From: Bettongia penicillata ogilbyi
Lineage: Eukaryota > Chordata > Mammalia > Diprotodontia > Potoroidae
Direction of reading: 5' to 3'
Assembly (NCBI GenBank): GCA_023548195.1
Contig: JAJHZJ010000061.1
Location: forward strand, 2,768,771 to 2,832,770
DNA: 64,000 bases
Positions 21,814-32,109 of the stretch are shown piece after piece. Made by a program: the position numbers and the translations under genes. Position 1 is the first letter of the stretch; each line of letters opens with the position of its first letter. The notes below the pieces were generated by a model. The model did no database searches and had not been told where the DNA came from. It saw only the letters and a list, made by a program, of their open reading frames with translations.

Positions 21814-22744
21814 ACAGGATGAGTTGAATAGGAAGGGATCATATCTAAAAAAATTAAATTAAGGGGTGAGAGAGGAATATATTGGGAGGAAAAGGGGGGA
21901 AATGGAATGAGGCAAATTATCTCTCATAAAAGAGGCAAATAAAAGCCTTCACAATGGAGGGATAAAGAGGGGAGGTGAGAGGGAAAATGAGAAGCTTACT
22001 CTCATCACATCTGACTCAAGGAAGGAATACAATGCACACTCATTTTGTTATGAAAGCCTGTCTTACAATACAGGTAAGTGGGGGAGAAGGGGATAAGCAG
22101 GGTAGGGGGGAATGATGGAAGGGACAGCAATGGGAGAAGGGAGCAATTAGAAGTCAACACTCTTGGGGAGGGACAGGGTCAAAAGAGAGAATAGAAGCAA
22201 TTGCGGGGCAGGATAGGATGGAGGGAAATATAGTCAGTCTTACATAACATGACTACTATGGAAGTCATTTGCAAAACTACACATATATGACCTATATTGA
22301 ATTGCTTGCCTTCCCAGTGGGGATGGGTGGGGAGGTTGGAAGGAGGAGAAGTTGGAACTCAAAGTTTCAGTAACAACTGTTGAGTATTGTTCTTGCATAC
22401 AACTGAGAAACAAGAAATACACATAGTGGGGTATAGAAATTTATCTTGCCCTACAGGATAAAAAAGAAGATGGGGATAAGGGAAGGGAGGGATATTAGAA
22501 GGAAGGGCAGATTGGTGGTAGCAGTAATTAGAATGCACGGTGTTTTGGGGTGGGGGAAGGGGAGAAATGGGGAGGAAATTTGGAACTCAAAATTTTGTGG
22601 AAATGAATGTTGAAAACTTAAAATAAATAATTTTTTTTAAAAATAGTAATCATCAAAAAAAGAAGTAGAGGATGCAAGGGGGATAGGAAAGAAAAGGTAT
22701 GCATAAACACAAAAACAAATCAGAGGTAGAATTTGTTCGGGAAA

Positions 22745-22780
22745 ATGTGTGTGTGTGCGCGCGCGCATGCGCGCGCATGT
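22745..22780. repeat. 36-bp alternating purine-pyrimidine tract (GT/GC), Z-DNA-prone
   Basis: Thirty-six bases strictly alternate purine and pyrimidine: a GT run passes into gcgcgcgcgcatgcgcgcgc. It is the only long CpG-containing alternation in an otherwise AT-rich area. It may form Z-DNA; this is prediction from sequence only. Confidence 0.8.
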
Positions 22781-22799
22781 TTCCACACCTATAACTATG

Positions 22800-23484
22800 G
22801 AGAAATATATCCGTAACTTTAATGTAGCCTTTTGGGTGTGGGAGAGAGCACCAAAGTAAAAAAAGCGCACAGCAGAAAACAAAAGAAAACTTGTAAGGAA
22901 GCAAAGAAAAGATGGACAGTTCTCAACACAATATGTAGTATTTATCATACAGGCTTTCTTGAAATGAAAATTTATTGTTACATATTTTGAAACCTCTCCT
23001 ATGTTCTGCTACCTACATAACATGCTATTTTTTTCTTTCTTACTTTGTATTTAAGTTCCAATATTTAAGTTTATGATATGTTTTCGTTTCTTTTCTGTAT
23101 CTTGTACTTATCTTCTGGTGTTTGAGTCTTTAAAAAAAGAAATGAAGGTAACTCTAACAAGGAGAAAAAAATGAGAACTGTCTGAAGACAGCGATGTGGG
23201 CAAACAGAAACTTACCAAGCAATTCAAACGTTTTAAAGATACAAACAAAAGAGGCAGGTGAAGGCAAGCAATAAATGATAAGCATGTGTGGAATAATTCT
23301 GTTAAAAAAAAAAAGGAGCCAAGGGTGTTTAATCTGAGAATTAACAAGTGGTGGCAAGCAAAAGAAGTGAACATCAACAAAAGGAGTTAGATATTTTTCC
23401 TTCTTTTTTTAAACTACATTAGAGAAAACAGAAGAATGAGAAAAAGGATAGAACTACTGTTTGAAGTAGGATCAGATAATGATA
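22800..23484. other. Intronic sequence, nothing recognised
   Basis: AT-rich with several A- and T-runs. No gene or named repeat could be supported. Confidence 0.45.
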
Positions 23485-24150
23485 AGTGGCAACAGAAAGA
23501 AGGCACAGCTGTTTAATTATTTTACTTCTGTTTTCTCTGCTAAGGCTAATAACTGAAAACACCAGAACAAAAACAGATAACAGTAAGGGGATGACTAAGA
23601 TAAGGAAGGAGATAGAAATAGAGTACCTAGCTGTCCTTGATGAACTCCAGTCATATGATCCAGACGATCTCCTCAGATACTGAAAGAACAGACAGATGTG
23701 ACTGCTAAGTCACTCAGTTTTGTCTGAAAGATCATGGAAAACAGGAGAGGTACCCATGAATTGGAGGTGGGCAAATGTACCAATTTTCAAAAAAAAGAGA
23801 AATGTGAAGAGTCTGAAAACTACAAGCCAGCTGAGTTTGACTTCAATTCCTTGGAAAAATCTAGAATGGCTGTTTCATGAAATGGTTAGTGAAATCTAGC
23901 CAGAAAGGTGTTGATTACAAAGAATTATCATGGTTTCATCAAAGACAGGGCACACCAAATTAACCTTGTTTCCTTTTCTGACAGAGATACTATCCTGGCA
24001 CATCAGAGGCAGTGGATTTTAGCAATACACCACATAAAGATTTTCATACTATTCTTGTAGAGAAATATATCCTGGATGGTAATACAATAAGATGGATTCT
24101 GAACTGGTTGAAGACCACATTCAAAGAGTAGTCCCCTAAGCCCAGAGGAA
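23485..24150 (+). mobile_element. CR1/L3 LINE fragment, reverse transcriptase region
   Basis: Sense-strand blocks follow CR1/L3 order: cagctgtttaattattttac (LFNYF), catgaattggaggtgggcaa (the 'PxDWKxANVxPIFKKG' region), aaactacaagccagctgagt (NYRPVSLTS), ttcatcaaagacagggcaca (GF-KxRSC), then aagattttcatactattctt. The APE domain at 16650-16990 is in the same direction, so both may be one element split by later insertions. Confidence 0.72.
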
Positions 24151-24164
24151 CAGGCAAGCAGGAA

Positions 24165-24370
24165 CCCAGCACTGGGTTCTTTAACTTTTTTCAAGTTATG
24201 GCCCGTTTGGCTGTCTGATGATACCAATGGATACCTTCTCAGAATGCTTTTAAGTATGTTAAAATAAAATACAAAGGACTGCAAAAGAAACCAATTATTT
24301 TGAAATACAAGTGGTGATATTTTGTTTTTTTTTTAATTCACAAACCCCCAGTTTAAAAACCTGTCTTCTT
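24165..24370. mobile_element. Small non-autonomous DNA transposon-like remnant (unnamed)
   Basis: A compact sequence widespread in mammals can be recognised: tgggttctttaacttttttc at one end, ataccttctcagaatgcttt, aaaataaaatacaaaggact and gaaaccaattattttgaaat inside, and cccccagtttaaaaacctgt at the other end. The two ends are roughly inverted copies of each other, as in a MITE. I do not assign a family name. Confidence 0.5.
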
Positions 24371-24554
24371 AGGATGATGGCTCCAAGACCTCAAGGCACA
24401 ACCACTGAGCATTCTAATTCATCTATTAGCCTCTACTATCCCTAAGGGTAGAAGAAAAACTCCCACTAGCGATTTCTCTTCAATCTAAGAGTAAATTACT
24501 CCCAATAATCACTTCCACTGGTACTCTGAGTCCCATATTCCTCAACTCTATCCC

Positions 24555-24705
24555 TAAATGGCCCTCAGTGTCAGTTTTGGGGGAGAAGTAAAGTGACCTG
24601 CCCACGGTCACAATTAGTAAGAATCTGGAGCAGCATTTGAATTCAGATTTTCCTGAAACCAATGGTGGCACTATCATTATATCACCTACCTGCCTCTTAT
24701 GCAAG
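24555..24705 (-). mobile_element. MIR SINE, antisense
   Basis: The complement of the MIR middle is visible: aagtgacctgcccacggtca, then gcatttgaattcagattttc and gtggcactatcattatatca. Confidence 0.62.
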
Positions 24706-24724
24706 TCATAGAAACTCTTTCTCC

Positions 24725-25004
24725 TTCTATAGTTAGTGTGTGTCTACTTTCTCTTCTCTCATTTACCTCTCAACCTTCTGCAATCTGGTCTCCAATCTTG
24801 TCACTCATCAGAAAATGCTTACTCTAAAGTTACCAAATTTTTCTTAACTGCCAAATTTGATGATCTCTCCAGTTCCCATAGTTCTTGCCTTCTTTGCAGC
24901 ATTTGACATTGCTAACTACCACAAATTAACTACCACACTCTAACCTGCTTCTCTTACTTACTGATACTTCCCCTCTGCTGCTCATAAGCCGTACTTTCCC
25001 CAAC
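24725..25004 (+). mobile_element. L2 fragment, sense (left part)
   Basis: Matches the L2 ORF around the start of the polymerase: ttctgcaatctggtctccaa, gaaaatgcttactctaaagt, taaccaaatttttcttaact-like text and ttctttgcagcatttgacat. It is interrupted by the SINE at 25005 and resumes near 25470. Confidence 0.68.
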
Positions 25005-25285
25005 TGGTAATGGGGCAGTGAGGTGCAGAGCACCAAGACTGCAGTCAGGAAGACCTGAGTTCAAATTTAGCTTCAAATACCTTAAACACTTTGGCCTCAA
25101 ACACAAGCTTTGTGACCCTGGGGAAGCTACTTATTCCTCTTCACCTCAGTTTCCTGGTGAATAAAATGAGCTGGAGAAGGAAATGGTATACCACTCCAAT
25201 ATCTTTATCAAGACAATCCCAAAAGGGATCACAAAGAAGTCAGATATGACTGAAATGACTGAACAAAAATAATGACAAGCATGTG
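25005..25285 (+). mobile_element. tRNA-derived SINE with RTE-type tail (Mar1-like)
   Basis: The head gggcagtgaggtgcagagca, the B-box area gacctgagttcaaatttagc, tgtgaccctggggaagctac and gagctggagaaggaaatggt are all in order. The 3' tail gggatcacaaagaagtcaga, tatgactgaaatgactgaac matches the 3' end of the RTE elements in this window. It is inserted in the L2 at 24725-25705. Confidence 0.78.
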
Positions 25286-25289
25286 GGGA

Positions 25290-25705
25290 AATTAGTTTGA
25301 ATAATTAAATCACATTGCTAATAGGCAGATAAAACATTAAATGTTTTATCACAGAAAGTGTGCTAAGAAAGTGTCAAAGATTCAGGTACAAACTGGCAGG
25401 ACTGTTCTTGCCGTCAATGATCCTACAGTCCATACTTGAGTCAGACATGACCGAAAAACAACTGAACAACTGAGTTTACTCCAAGACTATCTTGATCACT
25501 CTTCTCTTACTATATTCATTCATTTGGTGACTTCATCAGAACCTATATGTTTTATTATCTATTTGTTCTCTAGCCCCATTTTCTTCCCTCAATTTCAGTC
25601 TCACAACACCAACTACCTGTTAAACATTTCAAACTGGCTGACCAGTAGGCATTTCAAACTGAACACATCTAGAAAAGAATTCATTATTTTAAATGCCACA
25701 ATGAT
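25290..25705 (+). mobile_element. L2 fragment (right part), after a second SINE tail
   Basis: 25435-25470 reads gagtcagacatgaccgaaaa, acaactgaacaac: a second RTE-type SINE tail. From 25470, L2 coding blocks return (cattcatttggtgacttcat, aacatttcaaactggctgac, aggcatttcaaactgaacac) and end near 25705. Confidence 0.65.
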
Positions 25706-25714
25706 GGGAGTTTT

Positions 25715-26995
25715 TTTAATCCCACAAAAAACTTGTTCAATAGCAGAGAACCCTAAGAGGGAGATAGGAGACAGCAAGTCCCAGGGAAGTCAGATTACTA
25801 CCACCACCCTGATCCCTAACACTCCCAGGAGATGATAGAGACAGTCCCAGATCCTGACCCCAAAAGACTTGGGAATACCAGTAACTCCCAGGCAACCAGA
25901 CTTGATTTCATCCCAGCCTCCACTGAGGGGAAAATACATTTTGGAGAAAGAGGGCCACCCCCTTGATAATCACCAGCAACAACTGGATCTATCACAAATC
26001 CAGGAAAGACAGCAAGGGACCTACACCCTATGCGTGGCAGAAGAGGAAGGGCTCTGACCCCAAAAGTAAAGCAAATTCTCATTTCCAGATTCTAACCTAA
26101 TCTGAAGCTTGCAGAAGAATGGGTGTGGCAAGAATTCCAACCCAAAGGAAAGTTTACGGTCCTTTCTCTCGGAACCAGCAGAGCCTTCCATGTGACTGAT
26201 AGTAGTAGCTGAATCCAGACCCAAACTGAGATCAGAAACTTGCAGAGCTGCCACCAGGGTGGCAAAAATCACACTTTACTCTGGACCAGACCACTTTGGG
26301 AGCACTGAGATCTTGCTGGTTCTCAGTTATAGCTGCCTCTGAAAGCGTGAACAACACAATACTCCTCAATAACAAGAAAGCAGCACCATGAACAGGTCAG
26401 ACACTCACTCCAGAAGTGTGCAGAGTCTGGTTTTAACAAAGTCAGAAAGCAGGCTGAATGAGCAAATGAAAAAAGAATCCTACAAAAAGTGATTATGGTG
26501 ACAAGAATACTCGACACAAAACCCAAAGAAGACTAACTCAAAAACATTTACAAAGAAAGTCTCAAAGAAAAACATGGAGCACAAATACAACTTCAATTCC
26601 TAGAAGAGAACACTTGCTTCAGCATGAGTTTTAGAAAGAACTTAAAAAATTATTTCATAAATGAAATGAGGGCACTAGAAGAAAAATGGAAAAATAAATG
26701 AGTTACGGAAGATTTAGAAAAGGAATAAACATTCTGGCACAAGGCGCATCCAATTAACAAACTTGCACAAGAGATACCTGAGTAACAAACTCTCAGAAAA
26801 TGGGAATAGACCAAATACAAGCCAATAATTTCCTTAGAAAATTGAGAATTAGTAAAATAAAGACTGAAAAGAAAATAAAAGAAAATGTAAAGTATCTCAT
26901 AGAAAAACAAAACTTATCTATAATCAATTAAGGGAACAAATTTAAGAAATCACTGAACTACCTGAAAGTTGTGACTAAAAAAAAAAAAAAGAACC
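25715..26995 (+). mobile_element. Old L1/HAL1-type element, 5' UTR and ORF1 start
   Basis: 25715-26330 is a GC-richer leader of L1 type. From about 26390 an A-rich, purine-biased ORF1-like region follows. It has coiled-coil-coding words and the diagnostic block gaaaatgtaaagtatctcat (the other copies have gagaatgtgaaatatctcat), and then gaactacctgaaagttgtga. It breaks off at an A-run; no ORF2 follows. Confidence 0.65.
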
Positions 26996-26999
26996 TAGA

Positions 27000-28400
27000 T
27001 ATAATAATTCAATCAAAATTACAAATATAACTTAACAGATTTCTCTCCCACACACACACACAACTGCTTTGTTTACATATTTTAATGTAGTAACTGTAAT
27101 TTTTATCTGAAAGCATAAACATCTTTTTATTTTAACATAGTCAAGTTCCATCAGGAATTTTAATAATTTCTCACTATGTATCATCCACCATAAAATTGAA
27201 AGAATAGCATCTGGATTGCTCTTTTCTGCCTGGGCTGTTTCAGATGCCAAAAGAGGGTTATTGATAAAATCAGACTTGGGAAAGAACTGTGAGAAATAGG
27301 AAGGCAGAAAGATAAAACAGTATCAAAATAGATCTAGAAAATAATCAAAACAGGAGTGATGTTATTGTAATTTCAGAAAAGGAACATGAGAGGGAAAAAA
27401 GAAGGGAATATTGAATAGGAAGAATTTCTATCAGTGAGTTGTCAAGTATTTATTAAACATGTCAACGACACTCCCCTAGACCTATTCCTATTTGTGTTAA
27501 AACTGTATCATGGTCTTGTTCCCCTGACCAATCCCCCTCCCACTTCTAGTCAGAATAGATAAGTTAATAAGTAGCCAGTGTAAAGGGGCAATAGTAGGAA
27601 ATAAAACTCTAAAGGGAAACGAGAAAGTTGTATAAAAACTGTCCCAAGGATCAATGGAGCATAATTTACTAAGTATATTATATATTAAACAAAATTCACA
27701 TCCTGGTAATATGTACTGAATCAGCAGACACCATCTAGGTATTGCTGTTACATAAATTCCAAACAAATTCCAGACCTCCACAGTTCCAGAGTAGCAGAAC
27801 ATCAAAAAGGTATTAACAACCCTGAGATGACAACTTTAAAAGTTTTACCGATAATTTTGAGATAATTTGTATATGTTAATGGACTGATCTCAAGGAAGGT
27901 TAGATAAGAGTCTTTTCCCTACAAAACTCTGTAAAAATGAGAACTCAAACTCCTACCTCTATAGCACTCTTCTACCTCCATCAGGTCCTGCTGCTCCGTG
28001 CTCCCCACTCTAGTCCATGGTTGAGTGATAATCATTGCCTCTCTCCTCCCCATCCTCTTCTCCAAGTTGCCTACCTTCTTTTACTATCCCATCCCATCTC
28101 ATCCCATCCCATCCCCATGACATCTGCCTCTGTACCTCTTTTGCCATTTGTCTTCACCTTTATGAGTTGTTTTGTTTTGGGTTTTTTGCCCCAATACTCT
28201 GTATTTAATTTAATTGTGATCTCCTCCCTATTTCCTGCTGCCAGATGTGGTCTTTTCTGGCAAGTACCCAAAGAACCAGGCAAGCCTGCCCCCATTTCAT
28301 AGTTTGATAAATTAATTTTCAATTCACTATTCCTGTATAATATTACAAAGAACAAAACCTAAGCTTTTCTACCTTCTGAGTCAACCCTGAGATTTGAATT
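27000..28400. other. Intronic sequence, origin unclear
   Basis: A short CA repeat (27049-27062), then about 1 kb with some LTR-like character (moderate GC, scattered promoter-like and poly(A)-like words) but no ends that I can fix. A pentamer run atccc/atctc lies at 28085-28125. A 102-codon open piece at 27497-27805 (minus strand) has no recognisable domain and is not supported as a gene. Confidence 0.4.
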
Positions 28401-28678
28401 AAATGTTGACTAAAGAGTTATCAGTCTTCTACATTTCCTTCTACTCTTCAGTCAGTCAGCGATTTTTGTTTGTGTGTCTAAATGCAAGAAGGGAGGGAGT
28501 TAACCTGGTTTATAGGATTTGGCAGCAATATCCCAAGAAAAGACAATGACATCACCTAAACTTTGGTGCTCTATTTTGTTTCCTGTGCTATAAAAGTCAA
28601 GCACTGATATCTGCAAGAACTACAAAATTCTACAACAAAATAAATTGTTTATAAAAATAAATTCATTAAAAAACTTAC

Positions 28679-28774
28679 TGCAGCACTACAGCCAGGGAAA
28701 TTGAAAAAAGTATCAGGCCCATGTCTCTGTGGCATCTGATTAAGGACTGACAATAATTTAACCGCATGTCTTGG
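28679..28774 (-). CDS. NBEA: NBEA exon (probably exon 4), 96 nt
   Basis: Exactly 32 codons in phase 0 on both sides, starting [20 protein letters not shown] and ending FNFPGCSAA. The acceptor is gttttcctcag|CCAAG and the donor GCA|gtaagt matches the consensus. The exon lies just before the concanavalin A-like lectin domain of neurobeachin. Because its length is a multiple of three, skipping it would keep the frame; whether that happens cannot be read from DNA. The next intron is about 20.2 kb and holds most of the transposon insertions of the left half of the window. Confidence 0.97.
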
Positions 28775-29026
28775 CTGAGGAAAACAATAAAATAGAAGAA
28801 CTGTCAGTGTACTCAGACAGTAATAATACCCTACATGCCATGTTAGCCAAAAGATCATTTTCTAACTAAATAGTAAATTAATTTTAAATCAGTTGCTAAA
28901 ACTTCTTTTAGAGAAACATTCAATTAACATTAAAAATTTAAGTTTATAGCTCTCTAGAGACAATTTATTGACCCACAAGCACTAATGCACCGATACTTAG
29001 AACTTCTCTATCTCATTACAGCTTAC

Positions 29027-29127
29027 CCAGATTCCATTTTCTCCTCGAAGCATGCTGAACAACAGCTTCAACTCCTTGACAGTGATGCTGTAGCTTGCAA
29101 GAACCCCCAACATATCAACCAGGAGAT
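29027..29127 (-). CDS. NBEA: NBEA exon (probably exon 3), 101 nt
   Basis: The first two bases complete the Asp codon begun in the preceding exon. Then come 33 codons reading [20 protein letters not shown] and ending LRGENGIW. The acceptor is cctttgaag|AT and the donor is TGG|gtaagc. The exon is too short to show as a long open frame by itself. The split codon, the in-phase join on both sides and the near-identity to neurobeachin make it certain. The related protein LRBA has a similar but clearly different sequence here, so the paralogue can be excluded. The intron to the next exon is only about 250 bp. Confidence 0.96.
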
Positions 29128-30519
29128 CTTCAAAGGAAAATAGTTATTCTGAACTTTAGTTGCAACCCACAATTAGTCAAAGTAATATTTTTATAAAAGA
29201 TAAAGTATGTTTACTATAAATACTCACTGTAACAACAAAGTCATTTATTAAACAGCCACCCTAATAAATAGCAGAAGCACAGGTAATACAGGCACCAAGT
29301 AAAGATTCATTATGAATACTATATTTTTTCATTACAAATTATGTCTAAAGGTGCTTCTATAAGACTAATATTAAAATTGTCCCTTCTCTGCATATAGCAA
29401 CAATTATAAGGAGAAATAGAAAAAAAATAATATTGGTAACAGGGTTTCAACATTTAACCTGAACTAAGAATTAACAATGCCACAAACACAACTTCCTTTC
29501 TAAAGTAATGATATGCTCTGAACATTATGTCTTCATGCAATATGACTTCACTTCCAAAAACCATGAAAATATATGACAAATTAATACATGAAGTTTCTTT
29601 AAATACACAGTATATATCATAAGCTCAATAAATAATGAAAAAAATTACACATTTAAGTCACACTGTACTAAGAAATTTTTCAAATGTCCTTTGAAATAAG
29701 CATTCACTTATTTATTTTAATTTTTTATTAGGCTATACACACACACACATTTGTATGTATGCATGTAATCAAATTTTGAAAAGCTGCTGGTAATGCTCAA
29801 ATTTGATTAAACAATAAATATTTTCTAAAACCTTTTCCAGCAGTCATATCTCTTCATATATAATTTGGGAGCATATTAATAATATCTTACTGTGTACGTA
29901 AATGGCTCAAGACTCTGAATTGTTTCATATTTAGCCATCTGCATATCAACAAATAACTGACCCTTAAATGAATACATATAAACATATTATTTGTGAATGA
30001 AAAATGAATAAGGAAATTTTAATGGTATAATGAATGAGTTTCTACAAGGTTTAATCTTCCACAGTGCAAGTGAAATAATCAGAATTAGCAGTTGGGTGTC
30101 CATCCCCTGAGCCATTCAAATAACGCAATCTGGAATCTCTTGTTGAAGCATCGTAAAGATCATGGCTAATGTAAAGTAGTAATGTAAAGTAGCAATTGTA
30201 ATAATGAGACAGGTTAGTTTTGAAGTCTTCTTCCTAAAGTCATACAATTAAAGACAAACATTACAAAAATGCTGTAAGTGTCAAAGGGTGGCAAATGAAT
30301 AGTTACTGAAAAATTTAATTCATATTAATAGGAATCAATTTAGACAAAATAAAAATGGAATTTGTAAAAAGAAAAAAAAATGCCCCAAATTCGGCCATCA
30401 ATTATTTTTAAAGAAACTATACTTCTCTCTCCTCTCCTAAGGATATCATACGCTAAATGAGTTACAATTGCTATTACATTTATCAGTTAAAATGTTTATT
30501 AACAAATATATTTTAAAAG

Positions 30520-30725
30520 AACGCTGAATAGGGTACAGAAGTCAGAAGGTCTAGGTTTGAGTTCAAGCTCTCAACACTTAATATGTGTATGAGCCTAGAC
30601 AAATCTTTTACCTCTCTGAGTCTCAATTTTGTTATATTATGGTTGTTATGAGCTGTTGTTATGAGTAAAGCACTAAGTAAGTCATAAAGCATTATATAAA
30701 CGCTGGTTACAATTTCCTTCCCATT
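30520..30725 (+). mobile_element. MIR SINE, sense
   Basis: Degraded MIR order: gtctaggtttgagttcaagc, cttttacctctctgagtctc, attatggttgttatgagctg and the tail cataaagcattatataaacg. The rest of the intron 29128-31652 shows nothing I can name apart from AT-rich stretches. Confidence 0.6.
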
Positions 30726-31652
30726 TCAGTCTCTAAGAGACTCTAAGAAAGTTAAAGACGTGCAACAGAATAAAACAAAGAAGTCTTTTTTGGGTGGGGG
30801 GAGGGGAGAGAAATGAGGAAGGTAAATAAATCAACAAACTTTATGATGTAGTATTAAACCATATCAAAATTTAAACTTTTATACTGGTATCAGTTTAACC
30901 TCAAAGAAGAAAAGTCACTTAAAGATTAATTGAGCAGCAGTGACCTTAAAAGCATACTATTCTGCTTACTTTATATTCTTTAAAAAGAGAAAATATTTTT
31001 CAAAACTAAACTTTTGTTTGCAAAGATCAAATGGTATCATGTAAAACCTGGAAAAATGCCAGTTTACATATGTACTCATTTGATAACTGATGGAATATCC
31101 TGAGGACAAGTGCCTTGACCTTTAGCCTTTTGATCAAATAATTGTTTTTATTTGATATATCAATGATGGGTGTAAAAGGGTACAAAAAAAGGGAATTAAA
31201 AAGTTGTTTATAATTAAAACAACTCAGCAGCTTCTTATTCTTCCTATCAAATATTATGTTTTCCAAATGTTTAAACTCCTCATAAAATGGATTAAATTCA
31301 AAAGAGAAAATGGAATTATACAGCCTAGATCTGATGTACGAAATATTATTTATGCCCAGTTTCCAAAAAGGATTTGCAGAGATTAAAAAAATCTAAAATA
31401 CTGAGACAAAATAAAACTAGAAGAGTGAAATATGTGTTCTTAACTAAGTAGCATCAACAATTCACTTATCTCCACCAAATTATTCAAAATCTAGTGAAGA
31501 AAATGCTTTCAATTTCACGATTTCCTTTTAAAAATAAAATACAAACATTGTTCCATACATTTCAGATGAATCTGCATAACTTCAAGTAGCAAACCTAATG
31601 TGTTTGAACCTTTATGAACACCAAAATTATACATTTCTCATGTAATTCGTAC

Positions 31653-31884
31653 CTGCAATCATGTCATCTACAGTACTCATTTTCAGCAACACTTGCTCAA
31701 TTAAGCCAACTTCTGTGCTGGTCTGCAAATTACGGACACTTTTTCGTAGAATGGCAGTAAACATGCTCCAAATTTCTGCTTGACATGTTACATCACAATG
31801 CTCCAAAAGCTCTGACATGCATGTTATACTCTCAGCATCCTGGATTATAAAGTTCATCTCCAAATCGAATTCCCCACCAACAAG
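31653..31884 (-). CDS. NBEA: NBEA exon (probably exon 2), 232 nt
   Basis: The exon encodes 77 codons plus the first base of a split Asp codon, beginning [20 protein letters not shown] and ending near VDDMIA. This is the N-terminal armadillo-like part of neurobeachin. The acceptor is strong: a T-rich tract ending ttttcttttcag, then CTT GTT GGT. The donor is GCAG|gtacga, less typical than the other four donors, which all begin gtaag. Compared with the human protein as I remember it there are only conservative changes (for example Ser in CMSELLEHC). The open frame continues a few codons into the intron on both sides, which is only read-through. The upstream exon with the start codon is not in the window. 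Confidence 0.97.
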
Positions 31885-31939
31885 CTGAAAAGAAAAATAA
31901 AAACTATTACTCATATAAAATCTGACACTACTTCAAAAA

Positions 31940-32105
31940 ATATCACGGGTCATAGATATGGACTGAGGACTGGAAGAAATCTCAGAGGTCATCTGATAAA
32001 ACCTCTTCATTTCACACATACATAATTGTGGCAGAGCCACGATTTGGATATCAGTCTTTCAAATCCTGGACCCATTCTATTGTACCACACTGTAACACCC
32101 TATTA
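31940..32105 (-). mobile_element. MIR-type SINE remnant (MIR3-like), antisense
   Basis: Words in the order of the complement of old MIR-like elements: ggactggaagaaatctcaga, ggtcatctgataaaacctct, ggcagagccacgatttggat, then attgtaccacactg. Confidence 0.5.
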
Positions 32106-32109
32106 TAAG

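Larger units (their letters stand above)
19753..22661 (+). mobile_element. Second HAL1-like element (ORF1 only), decayed
   Basis: It opens with ccaagatggcagaggagaaa and ends with aaaattttgtggaaatgaatgt plus an A/T-rich tail. The length of about 2.9 kb, the direct step from ORF1 to the 3' part and the absence of ORF2 are all as in the copy at 9188-12137. By eye the ORF1 regions are roughly 85-90% alike. Imperfect direct repeats, aaagtaggggat (19741-19752) and gaagtagaggat (22662-22673), are probably its target duplication. Its 5' UTR also holds about three tandem units (see 20197-20395). It carries a pure CA repeat at 21773-21807. Confidence 0.88.
3199..31884 (-). other. NBEA: NBEA gene body (partial; five internal exons and their introns)
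   Basis: Five exons on the minus strand form one open frame of 678 nt (226 codons) when joined in the order 31884-31653, 29127-29027, 28774-28679, 8481-8360, 3325-3199. Every boundary has AG and GT, and the phases fit (0/1, 1/0, 0/0, 0/2, 2/0). The protein reads as the N-terminal part of neurobeachin, a large BEACH-domain and WD40 scaffold and PKA anchor involved in membrane traffic. Residues fit NBEA better than its paralogue LRBA (for example [20 protein letters not shown]). Introns are about 2.5 kb, 0.25 kb, 20.2 kb and 5.0 kb. The start exon and all exons after the lectin-domain start lie outside. By protein order these are probably exons 2-6; that numbering is from memory. Confidence 0.96.

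Noticed and set aside
25005..25080. tRNA gene
   Set aside because: The tRNA-like head belongs to a SINE with LINE tail; no cloverleaf with intact anticodon arm. The same holds for 58926-59000 and 38290-38400.
27497..27805. 102-codon minus-strand frame as a small gene or viral remnant
   Set aside because: No domain, no splice or start support, AT-rich codon use; likely chance.
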